Shown here in pieces: positions 43,759 through 51,963 of a stretch of 64,000 bases of DNA. This DNA is from Aminobacter niigataensis (GTDB taxonomy: Bacteria > Pseudomonadota > Alphaproteobacteria > Rhizobiales > Rhizobiaceae), in assembly GCF_014200015.1 (NCBI RefSeq), contig NZ_JACHOT010000006.1:124001-188000 (forward strand). Direction: 5' to 3'. Position 1 is the first letter of the stretch; every line of letters begins with the position of its first letter. Made by a program: the position numbers and the translations under genes. The notes under the pieces were generated by a model, which did no database searches, had not been told where the DNA came from, and saw only the letters and a list, made by a program, of their open reading frames with translations.

Positions 43759-45273
43759 ATGCCTGAACTGAACCCCAAGCTCGCCGACAAGAGCGTGTTC
43801 CCCGACCCCGTCTACAAGGAGACGGTACTGCGGCCACTGTTCGACGGCGCCAAGACCCACCATGTCGAGGGCTTCCGCGCCATCGACCGGGCGCATCTGG
43901 TGATGCTGACCGAAACCGGCATCCTCGACACCAAGCAGGCGTCGGCGATTGCCAGGGCATTGGAAGCCATCGACCGCGAGGTCGACCCATCGACTCTCGA
44001 ATACACCGGCGAGGTCGAGGATTTCTTCTTCCTGATCGAAAAGGAGCTGAAGGCGCGCCTCGGCCCTGATGTGGCCGGCCGCCTGCACACGTCGCGCTCG
44101 CGCAACGACATCGACCACACGCTGTTCAAGCTCGGGCTCAAGCAGCGCATCGACGCGCTGATGGCCAAGGCACGACACCTGCTGTCGGCGATGATCGACA
44201 CCGCCGAGCGCGAGAAGGCGACGCTGGTCGTTGCCTACACCCACGGCCAGCCGGCGCAGCCCTCGACCTTCGGCCACTACCTGTCGGCAGCCATCGAAGT
44301 GCTGATCCGCGACATCGAGCGCTTCGAGGAGGCGCGAAAGATCGTCGACCTATCGCCGATGGGTGCTGCGGCCATCACCACCTCGGGCTTCCCGATCGAC
44401 CGTCAGCGCGTCGCCGAACTGCTCGGCTTCGCCGCTCCCTTGCGCAATTCCTACAGCTGCATTGCGGCGTCCGACTACATCACCTCGACCTACTCGGCGA
44501 TCGAGCTGATGTTCCTGCATCTCGGCCGGCTGATCCAGGACTTCCAGTTCTGGACCGCCTTCGAGGTCGGGCAGATCTACGTGCCCAACGCCTTCGTGCA
44601 GATCTCGTCGATCATGCCGCAGAAGCGCAACCCGGTGCCGATCGAGCATATGCGGCTGCTCGCCAGCCAGACAATGGGCCGCGCCCGCACGGTGCTCAAC
44701 GTCATCCACAACACGCCGTTCACCGACATGAACGACAGCGAGGGCGAAACCCAGTCGATGGGCTACGAGGCATTCACGGCCGCCGACCGCGTGCTCGACC
44801 TGCTGGCGGCATTCGTCGCTGCGATCAAGATCGACCCGGAGCGGGTCGCCGAAAACATCCGCCGCTCCTGCATCACCATCACCGAGCTGGCCGACTCGCT
44901 GGTGCGCATCGAAGGCCTGTCCTTCCGTGAGGCGCACGAGATCGCCGCGACCGTCGCCAAGGCGGTTGTGGCCGCCGGCGGCGGGCTCGCCAAGGACGGC
45001 TATGGCCCGTTCCTCGATGCCTTCAGGCATTCGACCGGGCGCGAACCGTCTTTCGGTCGCGACAAGTTCGAGGAGATCGTCTCGCCGGAACATTTCGTCG
45101 CCGTGCGCGACCGCTTCGGCGGCCCGGCACCGGCGCCGATGGCCGAGGCGCTTGGCGTCTACAGGGACAAGGCTGCCGCCTTCGAGGCGAAGGCCAAGGA
45201 CAATGCCGGGCACGAGGCGAAAGCCGCGAAAGAACTCGGCGAAAAATTCAAGGCACTGGCAGGGGCGCGCTGA
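43759..45273 (+). CDS. Argininosuccinate-lyase-like enzyme of the fumarase/ASL superfamily, probably catabolic
   Basis: A 504-residue lyase, longer than the usual 460-470 of ArgH. Superfamily motifs are TSRSRND at residues 111-117, THGQPAQPSTFGHYL from 161 and SSIMPQKRNP at 283-292, which holds the catalytic serine loop. The WGGRF motif near the ArgH N-terminus is absent, and the THLQRAQP of ArgH is replaced by THGQPAQP. The enzyme is placed between the permeases and the ATPase of an importer, not with arg genes, and its stop shares a base with the ATPase start. It likely splits a C-N bond to release fumarate from an imported N-substituted compound; relatives include ethylenediamine-disuccinate lyase. 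The exact substrate is unknown. Confidence 0.78.
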   Translation: MPELNPKLADKSVFPDPVYKETVLRPLFDGAKTHHVEGFRAIDRAHLVMLTETGILDTKQASAIARALEAIDREVDPSTLEYTGEVEDFFFLIEKELKARLGPDVAGRLHTSRSRNDIDHTLFKLGLKQRIDALMAKARHLLSAMIDTAEREKATLVVAYTHGQPAQPSTFGHYLSAAIEVLIRDIERFEEARKIVDLSPMGAAAITTSGFPIDRQRVAELLGFAAPLRNSYSCIAASDYITSTYSAIELMFLHLGRLIQDFQFWTAFEVGQIYVPNAFVQISSIMPQKRNPVPIEHMRLLASQTMGRARTVLNVIHNTPFTDMNDSEGETQSMGYEAFTAADRVLDLLAAFVAAIKIDPERVAENIRRSCITITELADSLVRIEGLSFREAHEIAATVAKAVVAAGGGLAKDGYGPFLDAFRHSTGREPSFGRDKFEEIVSPEHFVAVRDRFGGPAPAPMAEALGVYRDKAAAFEAKAKDNAGHEAKAAKELGEKFKALAGAR

Positions 45274-46310
45274 TGGCGACGATCGAACTCGAAAAGCTGG
45301 TCAAGCGCTACGGCAAGGCAGAAGTCGTCCGCGGCATCGACCTTGATATCGCCGACGGCGAATTCGTCGTCTTCGTCGGCCCGTCAGGCTGCGGCAAGTC
45401 GACGACCTTGCGCATGATCGCCGGCCTAGAAGACATCTCAGGCGGCACGCTGAAGATCGGCGGCGAGGTGGTCAACGAGCGCGAGCCCAAGCAGCGCAAC
45501 ATCGCCATGGTGTTCCAGAACTACGCCATCTATCCGCATTTGACCGTGCGCCAAAACATCGGCTTCGGGCTCTACACTTCGAAGCTGTCCAAGGCGGAGA
45601 AGGACCAGCGGATCGAAGAAGCAGGCCGCATCTTGGGCCTCGAGAAATATCTCGACCGGCGGCCTGCCGCACTCTCCGGCGGCCAGCGCCAGCGCGTCGC
45701 CATCGGCCGCGCCATGGTGCGCAACCCCTCGGCCTTCCTGTTCGACGAGCCGTTGTCCAATCTCGACGCCCAGTTGCGCGCCCAGATGCGCATCGAGATC
45801 AAGCGGCTGCACCAGAAGCTCAAGACGACGACGGTCTATGTCACCCACGACCAGGTCGAGGCGATGACCATGGCCGACCGCATCGTAGTCATGCGCGACG
45901 GCCACATCCTGCAGGTCGGCACGCCGACCGACCTCTACGAAAATCCGGTCGACGTGTTCACCGCGCGCTTCATCGGCAGCCCGTCGATGAACCTGGTGCC
46001 GGGCCGCAACAACGGCAAGGGTGTCGAGCCCTCCGCCGGCGGCGACGTGCTGATCGGCGTGCGCCCGCACGAGCTGACCGCAGCCGTCGAAAAGGCCGAT
46101 GGCGGGCTGGAGCTCACCGGAACGGTGACCGCGGTCGAACCGCTCGGACCGGAAACGCTGGTGCATCTCGATGTCGACGGAAACGCCGTCATCGCCACCG
46201 CGCCGGGCAAGTTCATCCCGGAGACGGGCAGCACGCTGACCTGCCGCGCGGCGCCCGGCAGCCTCTATCTCTTCGACGCCAAGACCGAAAAGAGCCTCGG
46301 CCGCCGGTAG
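45273..46310 (+). CDS. Carbohydrate-type ABC transporter ATP-binding protein, MalK/UgpC type
   Basis: A 345-residue ATPase with Walker A GPSGCGKS near residue 36, LSGGQRQR signature, Walker B FLFDEPLSNLDA and THDQVEAMTMADR. The C-terminal OB/TOBE region includes GVRPHELT. It is translated from a TGATG overlap with the lyase gene and ends the operon, 29 bases from a convergent gene. Confidence 0.93.
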   Translation: MATIELEKLVKRYGKAEVVRGIDLDIADGEFVVFVGPSGCGKSTTLRMIAGLEDISGGTLKIGGEVVNEREPKQRNIAMVFQNYAIYPHLTVRQNIGFGLYTSKLSKAEKDQRIEEAGRILGLEKYLDRRPAALSGGQRQRVAIGRAMVRNPSAFLFDEPLSNLDAQLRAQMRIEIKRLHQKLKTTTVYVTHDQVEAMTMADRIVVMRDGHILQVGTPTDLYENPVDVFTARFIGSPSMNLVPGRNNGKGVEPSAGGDVLIGVRPHELTAAVEKADGGLELTGTVTAVEPLGPETLVHLDVDGNAVIATAPGKFIPETGSTLTCRAAPGSLYLFDAKTEKSLGRR

Positions 46311-46339
46311 CGGCCTTGGCATCGCCTCGACGGTTGCGG

Positions 46340-48307
46340 TTACGCGCGGTCGTCGGCGGCAAACATCGGCCCGCCCTTGTGGGCGGGGAAACCGTAGCCG
46401 TTGATCATCACCAGGTCGATGTCGCTCGAACGTGTAGCGATGCCTTCCGAAAGAAGGGCCGCACCTTCGTCGGACATCGCCTTGAGCAATCGAGTGAAGA
46501 TTTCCTCCGCCGAGAAGTGGCGTGGTTCAATGTCCTTGGCCGCGCGCGCGGCCTCGATAAGCGCCGTAACTTCCGGAACGACCATACGCTCGCCACTCGC
46601 ATAGTCGTACCAGCCGCGGCCGGCCTTGCGGCCGAAACGCCCGGCTTCACATAGCTTGTCGGCGATCTCGACATACCGCGCCTTGGGATCGCGGGTCGCA
46701 GCCTGGCGCTTGCGCCGCGCCCAGGCGATTTCCAACCCTGCCATGTCGTAGACGGCGAAGATGCCCATCGGAAATCCATAGGCTTCGAGCGCGGCATCGA
46801 TCTCGTGCGGGGCAGCGCCATCCTCGACCATGAATTCCGCCTCGCGGCGGTAGGCGGAAAAGATGCGGTTGCCGATGAAGCCTTCCGTCACGCCGCAGAC
46901 GATGGGCAGCTTGCCTAGCCGCTTGGCGAAGGCGAGTGCGCTGGCCAGCACATCGGGCGAAGTCGCCTTGCAGTCGACGATTTCGACCAGCCGCATGATA
47001 TTGGCCGGCGAGAAGAAGTGCAGGCCGACAACGCGTTCGGGATGCGCCGTTGCAGCCGCAATCTCGTCGGGGTTCAGGTAGCTGGTGTTGGTGGCGAGGA
47101 TGGCGTCCGGTCTGACGATACCGTCGAGCCGCTGGAACAGCTCGGTCTTGACAGTGAGATCGTCGAACACTGCCTCGATGACGAGATCGGCCGCGGCGAG
47201 TTGGCCGGCATCGGCGGTGACCGCAAGCCGGGCAAGGCAATCGTCCCGGCCCGCAGCCGCCAGACGCCCTGATTGAACCGACTTGTCGAGGGTGCCTGCG
47301 ATACGCTCGCGCCCCTTGTCGGCGGCCTCATGCGTCTGCTCGACGCCGATGACGCGATAGCCAACGGTAAGTGCAGCAACAGCGATGCCGGCGCCCATCA
47401 GGCCGGTACCGACGATGCCGACTGTCTCCATCTTGCGGGCTGCGATGCCGTCGAGCTTGTCGACCTTGCCTGCCTGCCGTTCGGCGAAGAACACATGGCG
47501 AAGCGCTGCCGCCTCCGTGGAATCGCGCAGCCGCAAGAACGTCGCGCGCTCGTCGGCGAGGCCCTGTTTCAGATCGACCTGAGCGGCCGTCTTGACGAGG
47601 CGAACGGCCTCGGCGGGCGCAGTCTGCCCGCGCGACTTGGACAGCACCTTTTTCGCCACTGCTTCGACGGCAGCCTGTTCGGTGGCCGGCACGTCGAGCA
47701 AGCCTGTCCGCCGCAGTGGCTCTCCAGCGAGGTCATGGACGAGGCTGAGGGCGGCGTCGAGATGATCAGCGGCCACACCGTCGACGAGGCCGAGCGAAAG
47801 CGCTTCAGCGGCCTTGATCATGCGGCCGCTGCCGATCAGGTCGATGGCGGCGATTGTGCCGATCAGGCGGGGCAGGCGCATCGTGCCGCCGGCGCCCGGC
47901 ACGATGCCCAGCTTGACCTCGGGCATGCCGAAACTCGCCATATCGCTGGCGATGCGGCCATGGCAGGCGAGCGCGAGCTCGCAGCCGCCGCCAAGTGCGG
48001 CACCATTGACCGCGGCGACGATGGGCTTGTCGCAGCTTTCGACGCGCTCGATGACCTCCGGCAGGGTCGGCTCGACCGGAGGCTTACCGAACTCCTTGAT
48101 GTCGGCGCCGCCGACGAAGGTGCGGCCAGCGCCCGTGACGACCATGCCGACCACGAGACCCAGCAATGCGCCATGGTCGAGCGCCTCGACCAAACCCTGG
48201 CGGACATGCGCCGAGATGGCGTTGACCGGCGGATTGTCGATGGTGACGACAAGCACGCCGTCCTGGATCGTGCCCGTGACGCTTTCCGAAAACCGCATCG
48301 CGCTCAT
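46340..48307 (-). CDS. Bifunctional enoyl-CoA hydratase / 3-hydroxyacyl-CoA dehydrogenase, shortened at the C-terminus
   Basis: A 655-residue fusion. The N-terminal crotonase domain (about 1-190) has FVGGADIKEFG and ALGGGCELALACHGR, with EVKLGIVPGAGG. The NAD-binding dehydrogenase domain (about 295-470) starts VGIVGTGLMGAGIA and includes GLHFFSPANIMRLVEIV. The C-terminal dehydrogenase domains follow. Related FadB/FadJ-like proteins continue about 40-50 residues after GYGFPxxxGGPM; here the protein stops eight residues beyond it, near the convergent ABC operon. It is the last gene of the 2-aminobenzoyl-CoA-type operon and would carry out hydration and oxidation in ring-derived beta-oxidation. 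Confidence 0.88.
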   Translation of the reverse strand: MSAMRFSESVTGTIQDGVLVVTIDNPPVNAISAHVRQGLVEALDHGALLGLVVGMVVTGAGRTFVGGADIKEFGKPPVEPTLPEVIERVESCDKPIVAAVNGAALGGGCELALACHGRIASDMASFGMPEVKLGIVPGAGGTMRLPRLIGTIAAIDLIGSGRMIKAAEALSLGLVDGVAADHLDAALSLVHDLAGEPLRRTGLLDVPATEQAAVEAVAKKVLSKSRGQTAPAEAVRLVKTAAQVDLKQGLADERATFLRLRDSTEAAALRHVFFAERQAGKVDKLDGIAARKMETVGIVGTGLMGAGIAVAALTVGYRVIGVEQTHEAADKGRERIAGTLDKSVQSGRLAAAGRDDCLARLAVTADAGQLAAADLVIEAVFDDLTVKTELFQRLDGIVRPDAILATNTSYLNPDEIAAATAHPERVVGLHFFSPANIMRLVEIVDCKATSPDVLASALAFAKRLGKLPIVCGVTEGFIGNRIFSAYRREAEFMVEDGAAPHEIDAALEAYGFPMGIFAVYDMAGLEIAWARRKRQAATRDPKARYVEIADKLCEAGRFGRKAGRGWYDYASGERMVVPEVTALIEAARAAKDIEPRHFSAEEIFTRLLKAMSDEGAALLSEGIATRSSDIDLVMINGYGFPAHKGGPMFAADDRA

Positions 48308-48313
48308 CGGGCC

Positions 48314-48709
48314 TTACTCGGGAATGACGGCGGTGGCCTGGATCTCGATCTTGGCGCGGTCCTCGACCAGCGCCACGACCTGCATGGCGGCCATGGCCGG
48401 GAAATGACGGCCGATGACATCGCGATAGGCCTGGCCGAGACCGCGCAGGTTCTCGGTGTATTCCTTCTTGTCGGTGAAATACCAGGTCATCGTGGTGATG
48501 TGTCGCGGCTCGGCGCCGCCGGCCTTCAGCACGGCGACGACGTTTTCCAGCGTCTGGCGCACCTGGCCGACGAAATCGTCGGTTTCGAATTCGCAATTTC
48601 CGTTCCAGCCGATCTGGCCACCGACGAAGACCGTGCGACCGGTGGCTGCAACGCCATTGGAGTAGCCGATCGGCTTGGCCCAGCCCTCGGGCTGCAGGAT
48701 CTCATGCAT
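48314..48709 (-). CDS. RidA/YjgF-family enamine/imine deaminase-like protein
   Basis: A 131-residue RidA-fold protein with GQIGWNGNCEFETDDFVGQVRQTL and a C-terminal ALVEDRAKIEIQATAVIPE, the usual active-site end with a substrate-binding glutamate. RidA-type proteins form trimers that hydrolyse enamines and imines to ketones and ammonia. In this operon the monooxygenase/reductase is expected to make a 2-amino-cyclohexene-type CoA ester, itself an enamine, so a direct catabolic role is plausible. Its start overlaps the thioesterase gene by 8 bases (ATGCATGA). Confidence 0.85.
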   Translation of the reverse strand: MHEILQPEGWAKPIGYSNGVAATGRTVFVGGQIGWNGNCEFETDDFVGQVRQTLENVVAVLKAGGAEPRHITTMTWYFTDKKEYTENLRGLGQAYRDVIGRHFPAMAAMQVVALVEDRAKIEIQATAVIPE

Positions 48710-49118
48710 CTGATGTCTCCAGACATTTTTCGAGCGCGGCGCGGAGGTCATCCGGCCAGGCAAGCGATTTGTGGGTGTCGAGCGAGGTCGCGACCACGCT
48801 GTGGCGAGCGCTCCAAAGCAAGGTGCCGCCGGCCGTGATCCTGTGTTCGAGATCGAGCGACGAACGGCCGACGCGGCGGACGAAAAGCGCGAAGTCGAGG
48901 GTGTCACCATGGAAGCCCGGATGGACGAAGGTCAGGTCGAGCCTGACCGTCGGCGTGCCGATGCGGCGCTCGCCGACGAGCTGTTTCCACGGCGCGCCAA
49001 CTGAGCCGAAGAACTCCTCGAGAACACCGACGAGGATGTTCAGGTAGGACGGGAAATAAGCGATGCCGGAGGGATCGCAGTCCCCGAAACGCAACGGCCG
49101 GCTGGTGCGGAAGGGCAT
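48702..49118 (-). CDS. Acyl-CoA thioesterase (4-hydroxybenzoyl-CoA thioesterase-like hotdog fold)
   Basis: A 138-residue hotdog-fold protein. RFGDCDPSGIAYFPSYLN near residues 10-27 is the classic 4HBT active-site segment with its aspartate. It would release a free acid from an aryl- or alicyclic-CoA ester, perhaps as a relief valve for the pathway. It starts 11 bases after the acyl-CoA dehydrogenase stop. Confidence 0.87.
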   Translation of the reverse strand: MPFRTSRPLRFGDCDPSGIAYFPSYLNILVGVLEEFFGSVGAPWKQLVGERRIGTPTVRLDLTFVHPGFHGDTLDFALFVRRVGRSSLDLEHRITAGGTLLWSARHSVVATSLDTHKSLAWPDDLRAALEKCLETSDA

Positions 49119-49129
49119 GGCAGCGCTCC

Positions 49130-50323
49130 CTATCTTGCGGCCTTCATCAGCTCGCGGCCGATGATCAGTTTCTGCACCTCAGTGGCGCCTTCATAAATGC
49201 GCAGCGCGCGGATCTCGCGATAGAGCCGCTCGGTGATCTCGCCGACACGCACGCCGCGTCCGCCGAACATCTGCAGCGCCTGGTCGATGACCCACTGGGC
49301 GTTTTCCGTCGCCGTCAGCTTGGCCATGGCCGCTTCCCGCGTGATCGGCAGCTTCTGCACGTCGCGGCGCCAGGCAGTGCGCACGGTGAGCAGCGAGGCG
49401 GCGTCGATGGCGGTCGCCATCTCGCCCAGCGTGCTCTGTGCCGTCGGCAGGTCGGCGAGCGTCGCCCCGAACATCTTTCGCGACTTGGCGTGGGCCACGG
49501 CCTCGTCGAGCGCGCGGCGGGCAAAGCCGAGTGCTGCGGCGGCAACCGACGGGCGAAAGATGTCGAGCGTGCGCATGGCAATCTTGAAGCCTTCGCCCGG
49601 CTCGCCCAGAAGCTGGGATGCCGGGATGCGGCAATTGTCGAAACGGACACGCGCCAGCGGATGCGGCGCGATCGTCTCGATGCGTTCTACGATGGAGAAG
49701 CCCGGGTTGTCGGCAAAGACGACGAAGGCCGAGATGCCGCGCGTGCCGGGCGCCTCGCCGGTGCGGGCAAAGACCGTGTAGACATCGGCGATGCCGCCAT
49801 TGGAGATGAAGATCTTCTCGCCGTCGAGCACGTACTCGTCGCCGTCGCGGCGGGCGGCGGTAGCCATCGCCGCAACGTCGGAGCCGGCTTCCGGCTCCGT
49901 CAGCGCAAACGCCGAGATCAACTCGCCACGGGCGACCTTCGGCAGGATGGCTTGCTTGAGCTCGTCCGATCCGGACAGGCTGATCGCACCGGTACCGAGC
50001 CCCTGCATGGCGAAAGCGAAATCGGCGAGACCGTCGGCATAGGCCAGCGTCTCCCGGATCAGGCACAGCGAGCGGCTCTCGATTTCTTCGGATACGCCGC
50101 CGAATGCCGCCGGCACGCAGTTGCGCAGGATGCCCGCATCCCCCAGCACTTTCACCAGCTTCTTGCAGGCGCCATCGGCGTCCGCATGGTCGATTTCGCC
50201 GAGCCCGCCTCGGGCGATGAAGCCGTCAAGCTCGGCCGCAAGCGCGCGGTGGCTCTCGGCGAAGAACGGCCAGTCGAGATGGTCGCGGGCCGGCGCGCCG
50301 ACCGGCATGAGGTGCGCGGCCAT
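49130..50323 (-). CDS. Acyl-CoA dehydrogenase
   Basis: A 397-residue flavoenzyme with [10 protein letters not shown] near residue 150, QMFGGRGV near 348 and the catalytic glutamate in [19 protein letters not shown] near 375. It introduces a 2,3-double bond into an acyl-CoA, probably a ring or ring-opened intermediate of the operon pathway, and gives electrons to electron-transfer flavoprotein. It is 3 bases after the enoyl-CoA hydratase gene. Confidence 0.92.
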   Translation of the reverse strand: MAAHLMPVGAPARDHLDWPFFAESHRALAAELDGFIARGGLGEIDHADADGACKKLVKVLGDAGILRNCVPAAFGGVSEEIESRSLCLIRETLAYADGLADFAFAMQGLGTGAISLSGSDELKQAILPKVARGELISAFALTEPEAGSDVAAMATAARRDGDEYVLDGEKIFISNGGIADVYTVFARTGEAPGTRGISAFVVFADNPGFSIVERIETIAPHPLARVRFDNCRIPASQLLGEPGEGFKIAMRTLDIFRPSVAAAALGFARRALDEAVAHAKSRKMFGATLADLPTAQSTLGEMATAIDAASLLTVRTAWRRDVQKLPITREAAMAKLTATENAQWVIDQALQMFGGRGVRVGEITERLYREIRALRIYEGATEVQKLIIGRELMKAAR

Positions 50324-50326
50324 GGC

Positions 50327-51169
50327 TCAGTTCCCCTTGAATTCAGGTCTGGACTTGGCGGCGAAGGCCTCGAAGGCGCGGCGGAAGTCGCCCGTCGCCA
50401 TGCAGATCGCTTGCGCCTGAGCCTCGGATTCGATCAACTGGTCGATGCCCATCGCCCATTCCTGGTCGAGCATCTTCTTGGTCATGGTGTGGGCGAACCA
50501 CGGGCCGTCGGCGATGTCGCGGGCGAATTTCTGCGCAGCGCCCAGCAAGGCAGGGCGCTCGTGCAACGCGTTGTAGAAGCCCCAGGCATGGCCCTCGGAG
50601 GCGGTCATGACGCGGCCGGTGAACAGGAGTTCGGCAGCGCGGCCCTGGCCGATGATGCGCGGAAGGATGCCACAGGCGCCCATGTCCGCGCCGGCGAGGC
50701 CGACGCGATTGAACAGGAAGGCGGTCTTGGCTTCGGGCGTGGCGACGCGATAGTCGGACGACATGGCGAGGATGGCGCCGGCGCCGGCGCAGATGCCGTC
50801 GACGGCAGCGATGACCGGCTGCGGGCAGGCGCGGATCTGGCGCACCAGGTCGCCGGTCATGCGGGTGAAGTCGATGAGGTCAGGCATCGACATCTTGGTC
50901 AGCGGCTCGATGATATCGAAGACGTCGCCGCCCGAGGAGAAGTTGTTTTCCGCACCTGTCAGCACGACGGCGCGGACATCGCTGGCGCGACCGAGCGCAC
51001 GAAACAGGTCGGTAAGTTCCTCGTAGCTTTCGAAGGTCAGCGGGTTCTTCTTCTCGGGACGATTGAGCGTGACGGTGGCGACGCGGCCGTCGGCATCGGT
51101 CTCGAACAGGAAGTGCTCCGCCTGGTGCCCCTGGAACGGACGCTTCTTGTCCTGCATCGGGTTGGTCAT
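50327..51169 (-). CDS. Enoyl-CoA hydratase/isomerase family protein
   Basis: A 280-residue crotonase-fold enzyme with [17 protein letters not shown] near residue 70 as first oxyanion loop and [17 protein letters not shown] near 125 as second. Relatives occur in 2-aminobenzoyl-CoA and other aryl-CoA operons. The second ATG (51169) has GGGAGG 6 bases upstream; the first (51175) overlaps the SDR stop but sits directly on that ribosome site, so the second is preferred. Confidence 0.88.
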   Translation of the reverse strand: MTNPMQDKKRPFQGHQAEHFLFETDADGRVATVTLNRPEKKNPLTFESYEELTDLFRALGRASDVRAVVLTGAENNFSSGGDVFDIIEPLTKMSMPDLIDFTRMTGDLVRQIRACPQPVIAAVDGICAGAGAILAMSSDYRVATPEAKTAFLFNRVGLAGADMGACGILPRIIGQGRAAELLFTGRVMTASEGHAWGFYNALHERPALLGAAQKFARDIADGPWFAHTMTKKMLDQEWAMGIDQLIESEAQAQAICMATGDFRRAFEAFAAKSRPEFKGN

Positions 51170-51171
51170 CG

Positions 51172-51963
51172 TCATCCTCCCAGAACTTCGCCGCCGGCGA
51201 CCGGGATCGCCTGGCCTGTGATTGCCGTTGCCCTTTCCGAGGCGAGCCACAGCACGGTGTCGGCTACTTCCTCAGGCGTGACGAGGCGTCCCTGCGGGTT
51301 CGCACGGGCAAGGCTTGCCCGGGCCTCGTCGGCCGTGCGGCCGGTCTTGCCGGTGATGGTTTCGACCGCGCCGTCGAGCAGCGGCGTGTCGGTGAAGCCG
51401 GGGCAGACGGCGTTCACGGTCACGTCGGTGCGAGCGAGTTCCAGCGCCAACGCCCGGGTCATACCGACCACGCCATGCTTGGAGGCGCAGTAGGCGGAGA
51501 CGTAAGGGTAGCCGGTGAGGCCGGCGGTGCTGGCGACATTGACGATGCGACCCTTGCCCGCCCGCTTGACCGAGGCGAGTGCAACCTGGGTGACGAGGAA
51601 CGTGCCGGTCAGGTTGATGCCGATCACCCGGCTCCACATGGCAAGGTCGGTCTTGTCGAATGGTGCTGACGGCGCTTCGCCGGCAGAATTGACCAGCACG
51701 GCGATGTCGCCGGCCTGAGCAATCGCCTTGGCGATACCTGTCTCGACCGACTGCGCGTCGGTGACGTCGAAGCCATCAAGTACAAAGACTTCGCCACCAG
51801 CGGCGGCGATCTCGGCACGCAGGGCCTCGAGCGGCGCAACACGCCGGCCGCAGAGGCTGACGCGATGGCCGTTGCTCGCCAGCGCAAAGGCGATGGCGCG
51901 GCCGATACCGCTGCCGGCACCGGTGACGAGGGCGTGGCGCCCGTTCTTGCTCTGATTGCTCAT
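51172..51963 (-). CDS. SDR-family oxidoreductase
   Basis: A 263-residue short-chain dehydrogenase with the NAD(P) motif TGAGSGIG near residue 15 and the catalytic YCASK motif near residue 158 after NVASTAG. It would oxidise or reduce a ring hydroxyl/oxo group of a CoA-ester intermediate. Its start overlaps the monooxygenase/reductase stop (ATGA). Confidence 0.9.
   Translation of the reverse strand: MSNQSKNGRHALVTGAGSGIGRAIAFALASNGHRVSLCGRRVAPLEALRAEIAAAGGEVFVLDGFDVTDAQSVETGIAKAIAQAGDIAVLVNSAGEAPSAPFDKTDLAMWSRVIGINLTGTFLVTQVALASVKRAGKGRIVNVASTAGLTGYPYVSAYCASKHGVVGMTRALALELARTDVTVNAVCPGFTDTPLLDGAVETITGKTGRTADEARASLARANPQGRLVTPEEVADTVLWLASERATAITGQAIPVAGGEVLGG

Noticed and set aside
43759-45273. 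Calling the lyase a biosynthetic ArgH
   Set aside because: It lacks the WGGRF motif, differs at the THLQ motif, is longer than usual and lies inside an ABC importer operon without arg genes.
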